A DNA stretch of 64,000 nt from Protopterus annectens. Taxonomy: Eukaryota > Chordata > Ceratodontiformes > Protopteridae. Position numbers and translations under genes: made by a program. A model generated the notes under the pieces. That model was not told the DNA's origin. It made no database searches and worked only from the letters and a program-made list of their open reading frames with translations. Each line of letters opens with the position of its first letter. The stretch's first letter is position 1. The stretch is from positions 1,509,660,860 to 1,509,724,859 of the forward strand of contig NC_056744.1 of the NCBI RefSeq assembly GCF_019279795.1, in the 5' to 3' direction. Below, piece by piece: positions 11,451 to 24,916 of this stretch.

Positions 11451-14290
11451 CCCACCTCCATTTCTAAAACATTTACAGATTTTTGCCTCATATTTGTTCT
11501 GTTCCTCAAAATCTGTGGTTTCTGTACTGTTTTTACTTAAAACAGACAGTAGTGCAGTGGTGCAGTGTTGCCTAACAGCTATGGGTTGTCTGGTTTGATT
11601 CTTGGCTGGTGTGCCTTCTGTGTGGAGTCTGCATGTCCTCTCTGTGTTTGTGTGGGTTTGCTCTGTTGTCCTCAGTGGATATTTGTCCCTATTTTTTGGA
11701 CTGTATTCCCCCATTATTGACTTCATCCAGGCTTTTTGGGCCAAGGTTGAGAGCTATGGTGATAACTGAACTCACTGAATTATGTTTGGGGGCTGTATTC
11801 CCCCATTATTGGCTTTGTTCAGGTGTTTTGTGCTAAGATGATGTTGACAGCTATGGTGAGAACTGAATTCACTAAATGGTAGCCATTTAAGTTTTTGTCT
11901 TTTCTTTCATAAAAATAGATGATTTGGCATAGTGGTATGTTGCTCTGGCTGTTTAGCACAGGCACCTGGGTTCTATACTTGGCAGTGAAATGTATGGTGG
12001 TAACACAGCATTTTATTCTAGCAACTTTCCAACATTATACAAGCAATGTTTAAAATGTGTCCCTGGTTTTTGGGCTTTTGTCCCGCCCCAAATACATTTT
12101 GGATTTGTCCAGATTTCTTGTGCTGCAAAGTTCAGAGATACAGCTGAGTGTTGAGTAGATTTTACAAGGAGCGGAGAGTTGCAGGGGAACAAAAGTTTAG
12201 TGCTGCTTATGCCGAGTCTGCTTACATTGTAAATAGCACAACAGGTTGTGCACTTGCTTTTGATGCAGAAGGCTGTGGGCTCTATTCTCACAGTAGGTAG
12301 ATCCATTGCTGATACTGTACTCTGTTTTAAAGGGATGGATGCTGCAGTCCTCTTTGGTGAAGATACCTAGTAACTATGAACCTGTTATCAGTTTGCCATC
12401 CATTCCCTATTGCGATATTACTAGCATTATAATTTTTTTAATACAACATAAGCGATTTATTCCTCAAGGGAAGCAGGCACTTTATTTGTAGATGAAACAA
12501 TGACATATAAAGTTGTTTGCTAGCAGTAACCTCTTCATTAGTTAACAGATTTCTTTAATGTGGAATTATTTAGATGGCTTTTATTTCTTCAGAGATCGTG
12601 CATATTTACTGATACTGGTGGACTGAAGTTTGAGTATACTTTTATGATGGAAATGTTCTGAATTGGGCAGTTCAACTGTACTGTATTGTACAAGGAATAT
12701 AATTTAATACAGTCAGGAAGGTGTATCAAAGAGTATGTATATGTTTCGTATTCAAGGGGCCTATGATTTGAAAACAGCCCAAAATTGATCTTTATCTGCC
12801 ACTGGCAAAATGTATTTTCTTTGAATGTGGATTTCAATGCTGTTTCAATGAATGTGAGTTTCAAGGGCAGAGAAGTTTTAATGCTAAGTCTATTTTCATT
12901 GTGAGACTGCATTGCTTTGTTTAGCAGATACCTATTAGGGTTTATGCTGTAAAATACAAAATAAAACTTTCAAATGAAATCCATATCATTGCAGAAGTAA
13001 AGCAGTATGCACATTACAGTGTTTATGGCAAATGGGGTGAAATAACCAAGGAATGGGACATTGGAATGGCTGTAGGGGGGACGCTCCATTCGACCATGAT
13101 TTTGTGAGGGGGGGAGAAGAGCAGCAAACTCAGACAGCCCCGGCTGAACTATACCTCTCAACTGTCCAGAATTTTGCAGAATGAATAGATTTTTGCTTCT
13201 TATTTTTGGTTTGTTCCTCATAAAATTTGTGGTTTTCTGCCAAATCATTTAGGAATGAAGTCACTAAATAATGACAGACATTGAGTTTCAGACATCATAA
13301 CCTTCAGAAAAATGCATGCTAAAGCAAGACCTGTTATTCTATCAACTGTCTTTTAGTACTGTTTGTATGTTCCCCCAATATATTTGGCCATATCCAGATT
13401 TCCTGCATTAAGAGGTTTAGAGATACGTGTAAATAAATCGCTTTATAGAATTAGGAATATCCAAACCTCTCAACTGTCTCCAATTTTGGCTCAAAATGTT
13501 GCTTTCCTTAATAATCCCTCTGCAAAATGGCAATTTTGGAAGAAAATGTGGAGGGTTTACAATTATAAATAACTGTAATGATCAGAGTTATAGATTACTT
13601 TTATTTCAGAAATGCATTTAGATGCTGTTATTTTGTCAGCTGCTCAAGTTAACAGTATTAATTTTAAAAGGTGTCCCTTCTTTGACAGGTTCACAGCTGT
13701 ATTGTGTGGCAATTTTATATTTTTGCATAACATATTTGGTCTGTTTTTCATAAAATTGTGGTTTTCTGGCAAATTAGTAGCAAATCATTAAAGATTGAAG
13801 TTAGAAAGTAATGGCAGACATTTGGGTTTCAGATTTCATACCCTTCAAAAATTCATACTAATGCAAGACCTACTACTATTCAATTATCTTTCTAAGTTTA
13901 TAAGAGCAATATTTAAAAATTGTCTTTATTTTTGGCCCTGTGTCCCACTTCTATCTACGGCTTTGCCCAGATTTCTTGCTCTGAGGTTGAGATGTATGAG
14001 TATCAGAGCCATCACCATCAGCCAGAGACATTTCAAACTGTGACCTACTTGTTGCACTCCACTCCCCATTGCAGTGGCTCTGGATGTGCCCAAGCAAGGC
14101 AAGGAGCAGTTATGCAGCGTAAGTGTACAGAGTATTCCCCCATCCAAGGTAGACCACAAGTATGACCGTGGCTTTTCATCTGTCCTTGATTTTGCAGAAT
14201 GTTCTAGTTTTCTGTCATATTTTTATACTGTTGATTTATGCTTCTTATTATTCAGAAAATGCATGCTGTTGCAGTGCCCTGTTGCTCTGT
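11450..14290. repeat. Degenerate repeated modules inside the hAT insertion
   Basis: Two motifs recur in degenerate form. The first is ctctcaactgtc with a downstream gtttgttcctcataaaat (about 11465-11530, 13155-13240, 13470-13500, 13735-13780). The second is an ATTTTTGG...CCCCAAT...TTTGGC...CCAGATTTCTTG block (about 11690-11755, 11780-11850, 12050-12145, 13360-13430, 13920-13995). They appear in the same relative order, consistent with serial duplication of a several-hundred-base module. A related motif (cctcccaactgtgactgatt) also occurs outside, near 36280. Confidence 0.55.
11545..11690 (+). repeat. tRNA-derived repeat fragment
   Basis: The piece gtgcagtggtgcagtgttgc followed by tggtttgattcttggc and then tgtgtggagtctgcatgtcc matches the layout of a common vertebrate repeat. 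That repeat has a tRNA-like head with A-box and B-box, followed by a GTGTGGAGTTTGCATGT-like core. It is old and diverged. Comparable tRNA-like heads occur at about 11930-12000 and 12225-12300. Confidence 0.5.
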
Positions 14291-15231
14291 ATTAAAATAG
14301 CAATGCTTTAATGACCATCAGGTAAGCTTGTCAGAGATTGTAAGATGCAAGTAAGCTTTAATAAGCATACTGTTAAAGAATTAACAACTTTGAAAGGCTT
14401 TTCATTGTTGCCATGCAGAGAATATTTACATAACTAGATAACGAATAAGCCTTAGGTATTGAAATGCATATGACAGTATTTGTAATAAAGGACAGGATTA
14501 CAGTATTTTCAGAAGCTCATTACATTTGTTGGAGACTTGCAGTTATCTTTGCAGGCTTTACCCGTAACTGTAAACTAAGCAGAATGCCAATCTATCATGT
14601 GTGGTCCATAACTTGTGCAGTAATCCTTTAAGCAATTTATCTTGAGCTTGTTTCTTGTTCGCTGTTCATTTTTTACTTTGATCATGTGTTCTCCATGAAA
14701 CAAGTAGATAGTTGTTGTCAGGCAGCAGGTCTTTTTTGGATAAGAATCATTTTTACAAGTGGGGGTATCACAGAGATTGCTACTTTCAGCATGTTACTTG
14801 GTAACTTTATAAAGCTGAATATAAATTATAATTAGAACTGCAGTACAAGGAGAAGTGGTTTGAGCTGAGTGCTGCTTGTTTTTTTTTTATACTTGATTTT
14901 GACTGGCATTCCAGTAATGTATTTAAAAAGCAATTTATTTTTTCATGCCTCACAACCTTTGTGTTTACATCTAGATATTAAGTAAGTTGTCATGTAGCCA
15001 ATGCATTAAAATATTTTTTTCTTCTACACTTCATTTTGTCTTGATTGGACTCTTGTAATGATGGTTTGGCACCCAGGGGAGCGTATTTAATTAAAGTTCC
15101 AGTTGTTGTGGTTTTGAGCATAGCTCCACCCATTTCTAGTTGGTCATACCCCTTCCCATTGGCCATACCAATTCAGCTGTCTCTTACAGCCCCCCTTTAA
15201 TTTGAAGTCACCAGCAGCCACTGCATAAGTC

Positions 15232-17250
15232 CCAAGTGTGTAAGCCCAGAGACTTTGGAAAGACAAACACCCTTGACCAGCTAGTCCATACTCCTGCTCT
15301 GCTGACCTGGTCCTCACAAACATGGGAGAACATTGCAACCCCCCACCACATTGTAATGTCCTCTGTAGTCACATTAGGCCATAAAGCTGTCTCCTATGAA
15401 ATGAAAATAAAACCTGGGACCCCAGCTATCCCTGGAACATTTTGGAATTATTCAAAGGCAAACTCCCTACTATTAAGTGACACCCTGACAAAATTGTAAG
15501 CCCCCCAATCCATGAGAACATCACTACCTATGCGGAATTGCTCATGGAAAACCTGTACAATTATGTTAATTGTTATATAGAGACAGTTGTAACTACCTGG
15601 AATAAGCACAGGACAGACTCAAAAAAGCCACCCTGGTGAAACCCCAACATCAATAGTTTGTATAACAAAAGGAAGAAAATCATAGCAAAAATTAGGAAGT
15701 GCAACCCCCATCAAGGTAATAACTACCTCATGAGTCTAAACAAGCAACTCAGTAGGCTAAGCTAGTCAACCAAATCCAGTTCTGAGATAAAAATAGCCTT
15801 CCAGGTCAAGAACAATCACAAGGCATTCTTCAGCCATGTCTGCAACCTTAAAGGCAATACACAACAATTTGCCAACTAATTGTAAATGGAGCCACCTATA
15901 CTGAGCTGGAACATATAGCACATCTACTTGCCAACAAATTTAGTTCCAATTTTTCCTCCTCTCCCCCCACACACCCCTCAGGAAATACCTTCAACTATAA
16001 CTCCTCAAACTATCACTACAGAACAGGTCTAAATGCGCTCTCCAAGGCCAATCATCTACATCACACTGCACAGATGAGCCATGCCTCTTTAATAACATGA
16101 AATGAAACATAACCTATCTGGATGATTAGAATCACTATTTAACCATAACCTCTAGGTGGACTTCATGCCAAGTGAATGGAAGACTGCAACTGTAAACCCT
16201 CTGCACAAGGGCTGGTCATTTACTGACCTTGGCACTACAGACCCATAAGTCTGACTAGTCTCCTATGTAAAACCATGGAAAGAATTATCATGAAAATGAT
16301 AAACAGCTACATAGAAAACCTTCAGACACTGGATCTAACCCAGTTTGGTTTTGTCAAGGGCAGGTTTTGCCTAATCAACCTGGAGGACTTCTTTGTAAAG
16401 GTCAACAAAGCAAATCATGAGGGCAAAATGGTAAATTCTGCTTACCTTGACTTGGCCAAAGCATTCAACACAATTTTGATCTCTATCATTTTAGCCAAAT
16501 TCATAAAATTAGGTATAAACCCATATGTCACTTGCTGGACAGCCAGAAGGCTAGCTAAGAGGACCCAAGAAGTTAGAATTTATCTACAGAAAGAGGCCAG
16601 TCACTGGTGGAGTCCCTTGAGGCTCAGTGTTGGGGCCACTTCTTTTTGGCATCTACTTCTTTGAAGTCAAGACCAGATTCAAGGTTCTCTGATTGACCAT
16701 GTTTGTAGATGATTGCAGGGTACAATCACAGAATCCCCAAAGACACAAACACTTTCCAAGAAGGCCTGATACAGGCTAACAAATGGTGCCACAGCCATGG
16801 TCTAAAACTCATTGCAAAAATACATAATACTATCTTTTGGGAAGAAAACTCATGCAAACTATCACATTGATAACACATCTCTAACAGCAGATATAGTGTT
16901 CAGAGATTTGGGAATACATATAAGTCAGTAATCTGACCTTTGACCATCATGTATCTATACTGGTAAGGAAATCATTCTATGTTGTGAATGTTTGAGCAAG
17001 GGTATAGCAGCTAGGTCCATGGATGTCATTGTTCTGCTGCAGTCACCCCTCATCATATCAATCTCTAAGTCCAACAGCCCTTTGGTATATACCTGAACAG
17101 GCATATGCAACAACTGGAGCATCCACAGAAGGTCCACCCAAACAGAATATAGAATGTAAACAAAATGTCCTATAAAGACTGCATCAAAGCCCTTTTCCAG
17201 TACCCCATCTCCTACATATGGCTGAGAGATAACAGCTTCCCTGCCCTCTT
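15232..17250 (+). pseudogene. CR1 ORF2 remainder (right half of the split copy)
   Basis: The copy resumes in the endonuclease C-terminus (LDQLVHTP near 15275) and continues through the RT. YR.ISLTS-like sequence is followed by MERIIMKMIN at 16275, then TQFGFVKGR, AYLDLAKAFNT and FVDDC around 16700 (the catalytic DD is intact but the frame is broken). It ends with the thumb/C-terminal region near 17230. There are multiple stops and frameshifts, and one continuous frame of only 129 codons survives. No canonical CR1 3' tail is visible; the element stops about 150 bases before duplication copy B. Confidence 0.8.
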
Positions 17251-17405
17251 TAGTAACGAGTAATAACCCTAATCTTAAAGCTGGTCCTTATCCCAACCCT
17301 AAGCCTACACCTTATCTTCCCATAGCACTGCGACTTTTCAGATAAATTTAAGGCTAGTGTTACTGGGTGGAAGTTAGTTTTAATATCAGGAGATGAAATA
17401 GCTTT
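17250..17405. other. Unassigned spacer before duplication copy B
   Basis: The short sequence contains several CCCTAA/CCCAACCC-like words (17270-17315), too irregular to call telomeric repeat. Nothing else is recognised. Confidence 0.4.
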
Positions 17406-19808
17406 CCTCTCTCTATATTACCATTTTTGGTTTTGTTTGTGTTCACTGTTGTGTATGATCGAACTTATTTTGTCGGTGTTTTACATTTGACATTAGGGTG
17501 GTCCGTTCATACACAGCAGACCAACATATAGATATATAACAGTAATTTCACTTTAGGGTGTGCACTGGTGCTTCTACTCTTACTCTTTTACACTCTCTGT
17601 ACGCTTCTTTGTTTTTGGACCAAACCTGTTTATATTCTTATTGGACGCGAAATTACAATCAAGAACTTTGCTGGAGAAAGTCTGTCTTAATCTTTTCAGT
17701 GACGGAACAAGACTGTGATATAATTTCTCTTTACTCATATATGCAGCCTCATGAATAAAGCTTGCTTTACTTAGTGCTTGCTTACCTCAACCTTATTACA
17801 ATATTTGAAAGAAGATCCCAGAACAAAAAGCTTCATTTCACAGAAAATGTAACATGCCAAACAATGGGATAATAAGAACTGACTCACTGGAATTCCAAAT
17901 TAGCCCTGGTGAGAAATCTGGTCATAAAACAAACTCGAGAGCAGTTTGTGCCACTCTGTGAAATGCACAACCCTCACATTTAGTAGGCTATACTATTCAG
18001 TAGCCATTTTCTATTTTTAGGTGTATAAACATGTTGCTGTGTCTAGAGTTGCTGTAGCTTAGCAGTGCACTATATTATCCAAATCAAATTTGTCTTCTTG
18101 AAATGGACGTGTCAAACACAAGACTAAATATTTTGTAAACTTTCTCTTGCATAGAATTGACCTTAGATAACTGCTGTATTTCCTCTTTACTCTACTCTGC
18201 ACCCCCCTTGTCTTTCATTCTTAATTATATACACTGGAAACTTTATGATTTGACTCAGAACTGACTGTCAACATCTGCTTTAGATATTTATGTGCATATT
18301 ATATCCTTACTCTGAGCTACACAGTCATGTTTTCAAGTTCTTGATGTGCCTATTTATTTAGTTTATGTATTTCTTCTATATGTCTAAAGAAACAAGTGGA
18401 TCCAAATCTATACCTTTTGTTCATGACACAGGAATACGGAAGGCATGAAATATTACGTGATTTAGTTAATGCTCAGAACTACATACTCTGTTTTTTTTTT
18501 TGCAATCTTGTCTGATTTTTGTGTTTCTTACGTAACTGTGAACAACTTATCTGATAGGTAGCACATCCTATAGAAACTACTGCCAAATTGCAAGACTGGC
18601 CATGATAAGAAACTAATATATACATTGTTCAGCACCTTACTTTGTCAGTACGTTTTACTCCTTAATACTGTGGGAGACTAATCAATTGATAGCTGGAACG
18701 CTTAGTAAAACATTTATATAGCCAGTACCTCAAGATCACCTGATAGCCTCACTGCAGCAGGAACACTTAGTAAAACATTTATATAGCCAGTCATGCAAGA
18801 TCACCTGATAGCCTCACTGCTTTAGGGGCTTCCTCCTTCCTTCATTCCTTCCTTCCTTCTTTCTTCCTCACTGTATGGAAATGACTAAGGCACACTACAT
18901 TTTTTGCAGACATTGTCACTCAAGTTTTCCTTCACAATGGATCATTCCTTATAGACTTCAGGGATGCACCCCCCCAACCCTCCAAAACCCACTGGTCACC
19001 AAAACTGGTCAGCCAGTTATCTGTTTTGGCTTTATTAAATGGCAGACAAATGGACTCCAGGAAAGATTAAAGAGAAGAGGTTAGCCAAATTCCTGCATTC
19101 TGTTGAAGAAAGGGTGTTATGAGGTAGATGACAGTGTCATGCCAGCATGTGAGATGGGACCCCTTTTGGTGATGTTGCTTTGTTCTACGATGTAAAGCAA
19201 TCAGATATGATAAAATATCTCTGTGCAAATCCCCAAGCTGAAATCTTCAGCATCATCTCATTATTTTTTGTATTTTGTGAGCTCTTTGCATTCTGCAGCA
19301 GCTGAGAATCTTGGCAAAGTTGGCCATAAAGTAAACTGGAATGTTAAAGTATCCCCAGACTCTCATTCTGGCAGGAAGTGTTGGGGACAAGCTTGATACT
19401 CCACTAAAGTGCAATCATTATGAAAACAATTTCTTCCAAATTAGCAAAACTTTATAAATGTGTGTATTGTTTTGTGATATATAAAAAGGATCATTAACAC
19501 TCCCCCAGATTCACTAATCCTCCGTGTAAAACTTAACAAGTCTTACACGGAAACTGCAGTTGAACTGTATGATGTCAGCGTGCCATGCATATTCATGAGG
19601 GCACGCTGACTCATCCACAAGTCTAGCACTGTGGCAGGAAGTGCAGGAAGGCAGGGAGCGATTCTGACTGCCGAGTAGTGCAAAGGTCCACGCCCCCTGC
19701 AAGAGTCAGAGTTGTGAAACGTCAGCACACATGAGCAAGTCCGCTCAAATGTCAACAAACACAACACTACATATCCCCACATACTAAACCCCATTAAAAT
19801 TGTATTCT

Positions 19809-20300
19809 AGGAAAAAGAACGTGAGCCAGATGAACGATCCACCAGAATGCTAAAATAATTAGAAATCCACTTCACAACATGTAAATACGATCAACCACTG
19901 AAAAAATTTATTTTAAGCAACAAAACGATCCTGCTTTTCATCTGCGACACTTCGCCAACTTCATCAGAAGTTAGAATTTAAAATAATGCGCCACTTCCTA
20001 GAGTGATTTCAATACAAAAACATGATGTCAACACTGAAAGTTTGCATAACATGAACATTTAAAATCACCTTATAAATTAACTTTTAACATTGCCCCTATT
20101 ATACTTTCACTAAAATGTCTTAAAAATTATAAAAATAATAATATTTTAATACAAAAGGTTAACTGACCAGCATTTGTCTAAAAAAGCATTTTAAACATTA
20201 TAAACAGCTGACACAGTGCAAATATATGCTCATCCAACCATAATGATACCAAAAACTCTGAAGAAATAATCTAAAAAATATTCTGAAATATATATATATG

Positions 20301-20363
<63 letters not shown>

Positions 20364-20689
20364 TCCTTACTCGTGGATCATCAACAAGCACTATCTAAAG
20401 GCTAACCTTAAGAAATAAAAATCAATCCAAGCTGACCCACTCACTTAAGTACATAACTGATCGATACCATCAAAATTAACTAAAAAATACTAATAATAAA
20501 TAATATATAATAATTGTGTATTATTATTAAGGAGGATTACGATTCACACTGCCTGGTAATGTCTACCTTTTTAAACTCCTCAATTTCAGCATGCTAGCAA
20601 AGGACAACATACTGTTTAAACCTGGAAAATAGTAGGCATCCAATTGTAACTGCCATACCAATTCCTTGAGTTCAAGCAACAAAGATTCA
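19809..20689 (+). repeat. PLE left inverted arm, copy B
   Basis: This is the inverted partner of 24526-25412. It includes the C-terminal coding end, a (TA)n tract (20286-20361), and a minus-strand hammerhead-like motif between TTTC (19936-19939) and TCATCAG (19961-19967). Confidence 0.85.
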
Positions 20690-23600
20690 GGGGCCCCCCC
20701 TATTGTTTGAAACCAACTGGTCGATAACGGTAAAGTTAAACTCATGCTCTGGACATTTGTTAATGTGTTTGGCCAGGGCATTGTCCAATTTTCCCCTCCT
20801 GATGGCATACAAGTGTTCATAAAGGCGCTCCTGCAATCTCCGGTCTGTTTTCCCTATATAAAAAAACGGACATGAAGTGCACTTGGCTAAGTACACCACA
20901 TGAGAACTTTGTCAGTTGAATCTCCCCCTGATGTAAAACTTAAAGTCTCTAATCATAAATAAGGTGCCCGCTTGTATATACCGGCAGTATTTACACATAC
21001 TGCATTTGAACATCCCTGATCTAGCATTGAATGACTGGGTGCTTGTTTCTAAAATCTTCTTAAGATTCAAGCCTCTCCTGAAAACAACTTTAGGTAATTG
21101 GCCAAACTGGGAAGAGATCTGGTTATCTGACACAAGAAAGCTCCAATTCTTCTTAATGATGGACACAATTTCAGCCGCATCGACATTATAAGAAGTGATG
21201 AAACTACAGGAAAAAAGGCTGTCAACCTGGGCTTTTGGATAAGCCAGGCATAATTTTGAATTGTTATTACTTAATACAGGGAGATAAAACCCATTTTCTC
21301 TCTTCAAATGAACCTCGTTGCATAATTCCGCCACCAAGCCATGTGGGAAACCCCTAATCAGGAAAAGATCCTGAATGAAAAGACATTTGTCCAAAAAATC
21401 ACCGTCTCGTGATACCATCCTGGCCGCTCTCACCAACTGGCCCTTCACTACTGATCTCTTCTGGTGAAGTGGATGGTTACTGATAAAATGCAAATAAGAA
21501 TTGGAGAATGTGTTTTTTGGTGGATTTTAGCTAAGTAGCAACCCTGGGATTTATTCTTATACAAATCCACATGCAGGTAAGCTATCCTCTCTTCAGAGGA
21601 ATTCAAGGTAAATTTAAGAAATTCAGTAGAGCTGTTAAAGCTTGTAACTGAAGACTCTGCCAGTTCATCATTGCCCTTCAAGATGATAAAAATGTCGTCC
21701 AGAAATCAGGTATATAAGAGAGCTTTTTCTTGGATTATAGAATTAGAGAACACCAACTCTTTCTCCGAAAAAGCCATCACCAAATTGGCAACACTGGCCT
21801 CGCAAGGGGACCCCATAGGCACTCCAACCAGTTGGTGATACCATCGGTTGTTAAAGGAGAAGAAATTACATGTCAAAACGATATCCAACAATTCTCTAAT
21901 CATCAAAATTTAATTCACTGGAGCTTGCTTGGACATCATTATTGCTTGAATCCATTCCACCGCCACATCATGTGGAATAGAAGAGTATAAATCCACCACA
22001 TTGATGGTTAGAAAAAGACTTTCAACACTGAATGGAATCTGACCCACCTTAGCCAAAATGACCAGGAATCCTTACATATGTGGGCCTCACTGGATACATA
22101 CTTCTTCAATATTGTATCAACAACTTTTGCCGTTGCATATGTGATACTTCCCCTTGCGCTAACCAGTTGGCGCATAGGGGGGGTTTGGATACATTTATGA
22201 ATCTTCGGATTCCCAAAGAGAACTAGTATTCTGGGGTTCAGGATAGAAATGTAATTGAAAATGTCTACATCAATAACCCCATTAATAAAGAAGTCCTCAA
22301 AATAAGACTTCACTCGAGCTATGTTGACATTCAACTCGTTTCTTGAGACTTCTTTATAAGCCTTGGATTCCAAAATGGATACCATTTGATTGATGTAATC
22401 ATCTCCCTCCATGACCACCAGGCCACCACCTTTGTCCCTTTGCATAACCCGAACTGAGGAATTACGTAATAAGTCCAAAAGTTTTTTTTCCTCTTTGCTG
22501 ATGTTGAAAGGCACTGGTTAGTTGGAATGGAGTAAAAAACAAATGTCTAAGTCACATAGCTGCTCAAAAAGGCTTAAGGATGGATGCAAAGGTGGGTTGA
22601 AAGTACTAGAGATGTGGAACAGATTATTCAAGATCCTCTGTTCCCCCATTAATAACTGTAAATTGAGTTTTCTCACAAAGAGTTTTAAATCAGTGATGGT
22701 GTTGGCCAAATGTGCCCTCCGTGAAGGCACAAAGGATAGCCCCTTAGCCAAGAGGCCCACTAAAGGTTGGGGGAAAGAAAAACTTGAATAATTGAAAATT
22801 TTAAAATCCTTTCCTGTATTAAAAACTATCTCCATCGGGGTATGACTGATGGTTGAGAGACTGTTCTCAAACCCATTCAGTTCCTCCTGTTCCTGGTTCT
22901 GTACCTGTTCTTCCTGCCCGGTGATTGTTGAGTTGTTGAGGCTGGGTTCCGAAAATTTTAACTCCCTGTACCTATAGAGAGATTAGTAGGTGTACTTTGT
23001 GGACCTGCCTGGTCACTCTCACTTGACTGATTCTGTGCAGCCGGGTTCCCATGGGTTACACCATCTTGATCTTGATTGGACAAATTGGATCTAGGCTGGT
23101 TGGTATTCATCCAATCTCCCCCAGCCATAGCTGGTGTCCTTAAGTAATTGCCTTGGGATTTGGGGGGTTTTGGATAAGCCACCCCTTCCTTGTATGCTTT
23201 AATGTCCCTCTGCAGCTTCTTAACTTTGTTGGCTGTGATCTTATTTATCTGTTGGTCAATGCTTGTAAAACTTCTGTCGTAATCATACCTCTATCTCAAA
23301 AAATTGGAATCATTCCTGATCCCATCATCCAACTTAGATAATTCCTCTGTTAATGAATTAGCTGCTTCCTGATAGTGCTTGCTGATTAAACTCAGAAGTT
23401 CAGCCCCATGTTTATCAAAAAGTGAGATCAAATCCTTATGGAAAGATGAGCCTTTTTCTAACCCAGTCGGGTACTGCCACGAGCAAAGGCCCTTAGGTAC
23501 AATGTTGGAGCGTTGGCATTCTCTGAAATATGTGACCTCCAACTTCAATTTTCTTAACTTGATAAGTTTCAAATCAAATAAATTCAATCTCTGGGGGAGA

Positions 23601-24077
23601 TCGATGCCTTCGGGTCTACTGGAATCGGGCTCAAGGTTCCCCTCTGCATTGTAGAAAGGGAACAGGCGGTTTAACCACTGGTTCAAACCAACATGTATAC
23701 AACTTTGGTCTTGCTTCTGTAACCCGGGCATGGTAAATGAAGCAATCCCCCCGATTACTTTGACCTATTTCAGACAAATTGGATGAGACTCCAGTCCCTG
23801 CCCCACCAGTCCTAGGGTGCATGGGAACAGTATTCGCACTGCAATTAACTCCTTCGACTTCTGCCAAAACAAGCAGGGGCTGTTGAATACCGGCCGCCTC
23901 AGATTCGAAAGTTTGTGTTGAAATAAGCCAGTTGGCACCCATCATGAGTTGTGATGAACTGATAATTCCATCCACTCATTGTGCTAGTGATTCCACCTTT
24001 TGAGTAAGCAAATCGATCAACAAAGTTAAGTCTCATGCTTCCACGGGTGGCATTGATTCTGGTGTAGCGGTCGACAT
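20563..24077 (-). pseudogene. PLE polyprotein (RT + GIY-YIG), degenerate, copy B
   Basis: The ATG at 24077 opens a frame with early stops (near 24035 and 23979). An N-terminal Ser/Pro/Gln-rich part (23631-23975, 23291-23731) is followed by a Q/N-rich linker and then helices with GLSFVPSRRAHL (22518-22835). The RT carries VMQRDKGGGLVV and PKIHK...QLVSARGS (22008-22514) and QLVGVPMGSP (near 21840), with FLDD around 21690 immediately preceded by a TGA. The Cys-rich linker KCSMCKYC is near 21000. The GIY-YIG nuclease has VYLAKC...FYIGKT and EH (20687-20899), followed by a C-terminal tail and stop at 20563. PLE proteins copy themselves at DNA ends or nicks made by the GIY-YIG domain. This copy carries stops shared with copy A, so it is dead. 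Confidence 0.88.
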
Positions 24078-24079
24078 GG

Positions 24080-24515
24080 CTGCTACAAAAACAAACCACT
24101 CTACAACTCCAAAATGACAACAAAGCAGGAAAAAGAACTCGAGCCAGATGAATGATCCACCAGAATGCTAAAATAATTAGAAATCCACTTCACAATACGT
24201 AAATACGATCAACCACTGAAAAATTTTATTTTAAGCAACAAAACAATCCTGCTTTTCGTCAGCAACACTTCGGCAACTTCATCAGAAGTTAGAATTTAAA
24301 ATAACGCACCACTTCCTAGAGTGATTTAAATACAAAAAGATGATGTCAGCACAGAAACTTTGCAGAACATGAACATTTAAAATCACCTTAGAAATTAACT
24401 TTTAACATTGCCCCTATTATACTTTCACTAAAATGTCTGAAAAATTATAAAAATAATAATATTTTAATACAAAACGTTAACTGACCAGCATTTGTCTAAA
24501 AAAGCATTTTAAACA
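24080..24515 (+). repeat. PLE internal pseudo-LTR, copy B
   Basis: This is a direct repeat of the left arm's outer part, adjacent to the coding start. A minus-strand hammerhead-like motif spans 24254-24285 (TTTC and TCATCAG boxes). Confidence 0.8.
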
Positions 24516-24525
24516 AGCATTTTTT

Positions 24526-24858
24526 CTTTGGTTGCTTGAAGTCAAGGAATTGGTATGGCAGTTACAATTGGATGTCTACCATTTTCCAGGTTTAAACAGT
24601 ATGTTGTCCATTGCTAGCGTGCTGAAATTGAGGAGTTTAAAAAGGTAGGCATTACCAGGCAGTGTGAATCGTAATCCTCCATAATAATAATATACAATTA
24701 TTATGTATTATTTATTAGTAGTATTTCTTAGTTAATTTTGATGGTATCGATCAGTTATGTACTTAAGTGAGTGGGTCAGCTTGGATTGATTTTTATTTCT
24801 TAAGGTTAGCCTTTAGATAGTGCTTGTTGATGGTCTATATGTAAGGAGGATATATATA

Positions 24859-24916
<58 letters not shown>

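Larger units (their letters stand above)
8620..15223. mobile_element. hAT-like DNA transposon insertion inside CR1
   Basis: The left end reads CAGGGGCAGCTCGTCC. The right end, reverse complemented, reads CAGTGGCTGCTGGTGA, a 12/16 match beginning with the CAG typical of hAT termini. The flanking 8-mers cgtatgtc (8612-8619) and cataagtc (15224-15231) match at 6 of 8 positions and fit an aged 8-bp hAT target duplication. Removing the 6604 bases joins the two halves of a CR1 endonuclease frame. No hAT transposase (RNase-H-like core, BED finger) is recognisable inside. The interior holds a minisatellite and degenerate repeated modules. Confidence 0.72.

Noticed and set aside
17265-17320. Telomere-like CCCTAA words
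   Set aside because: There are only a few irregular words, with no tandem array.
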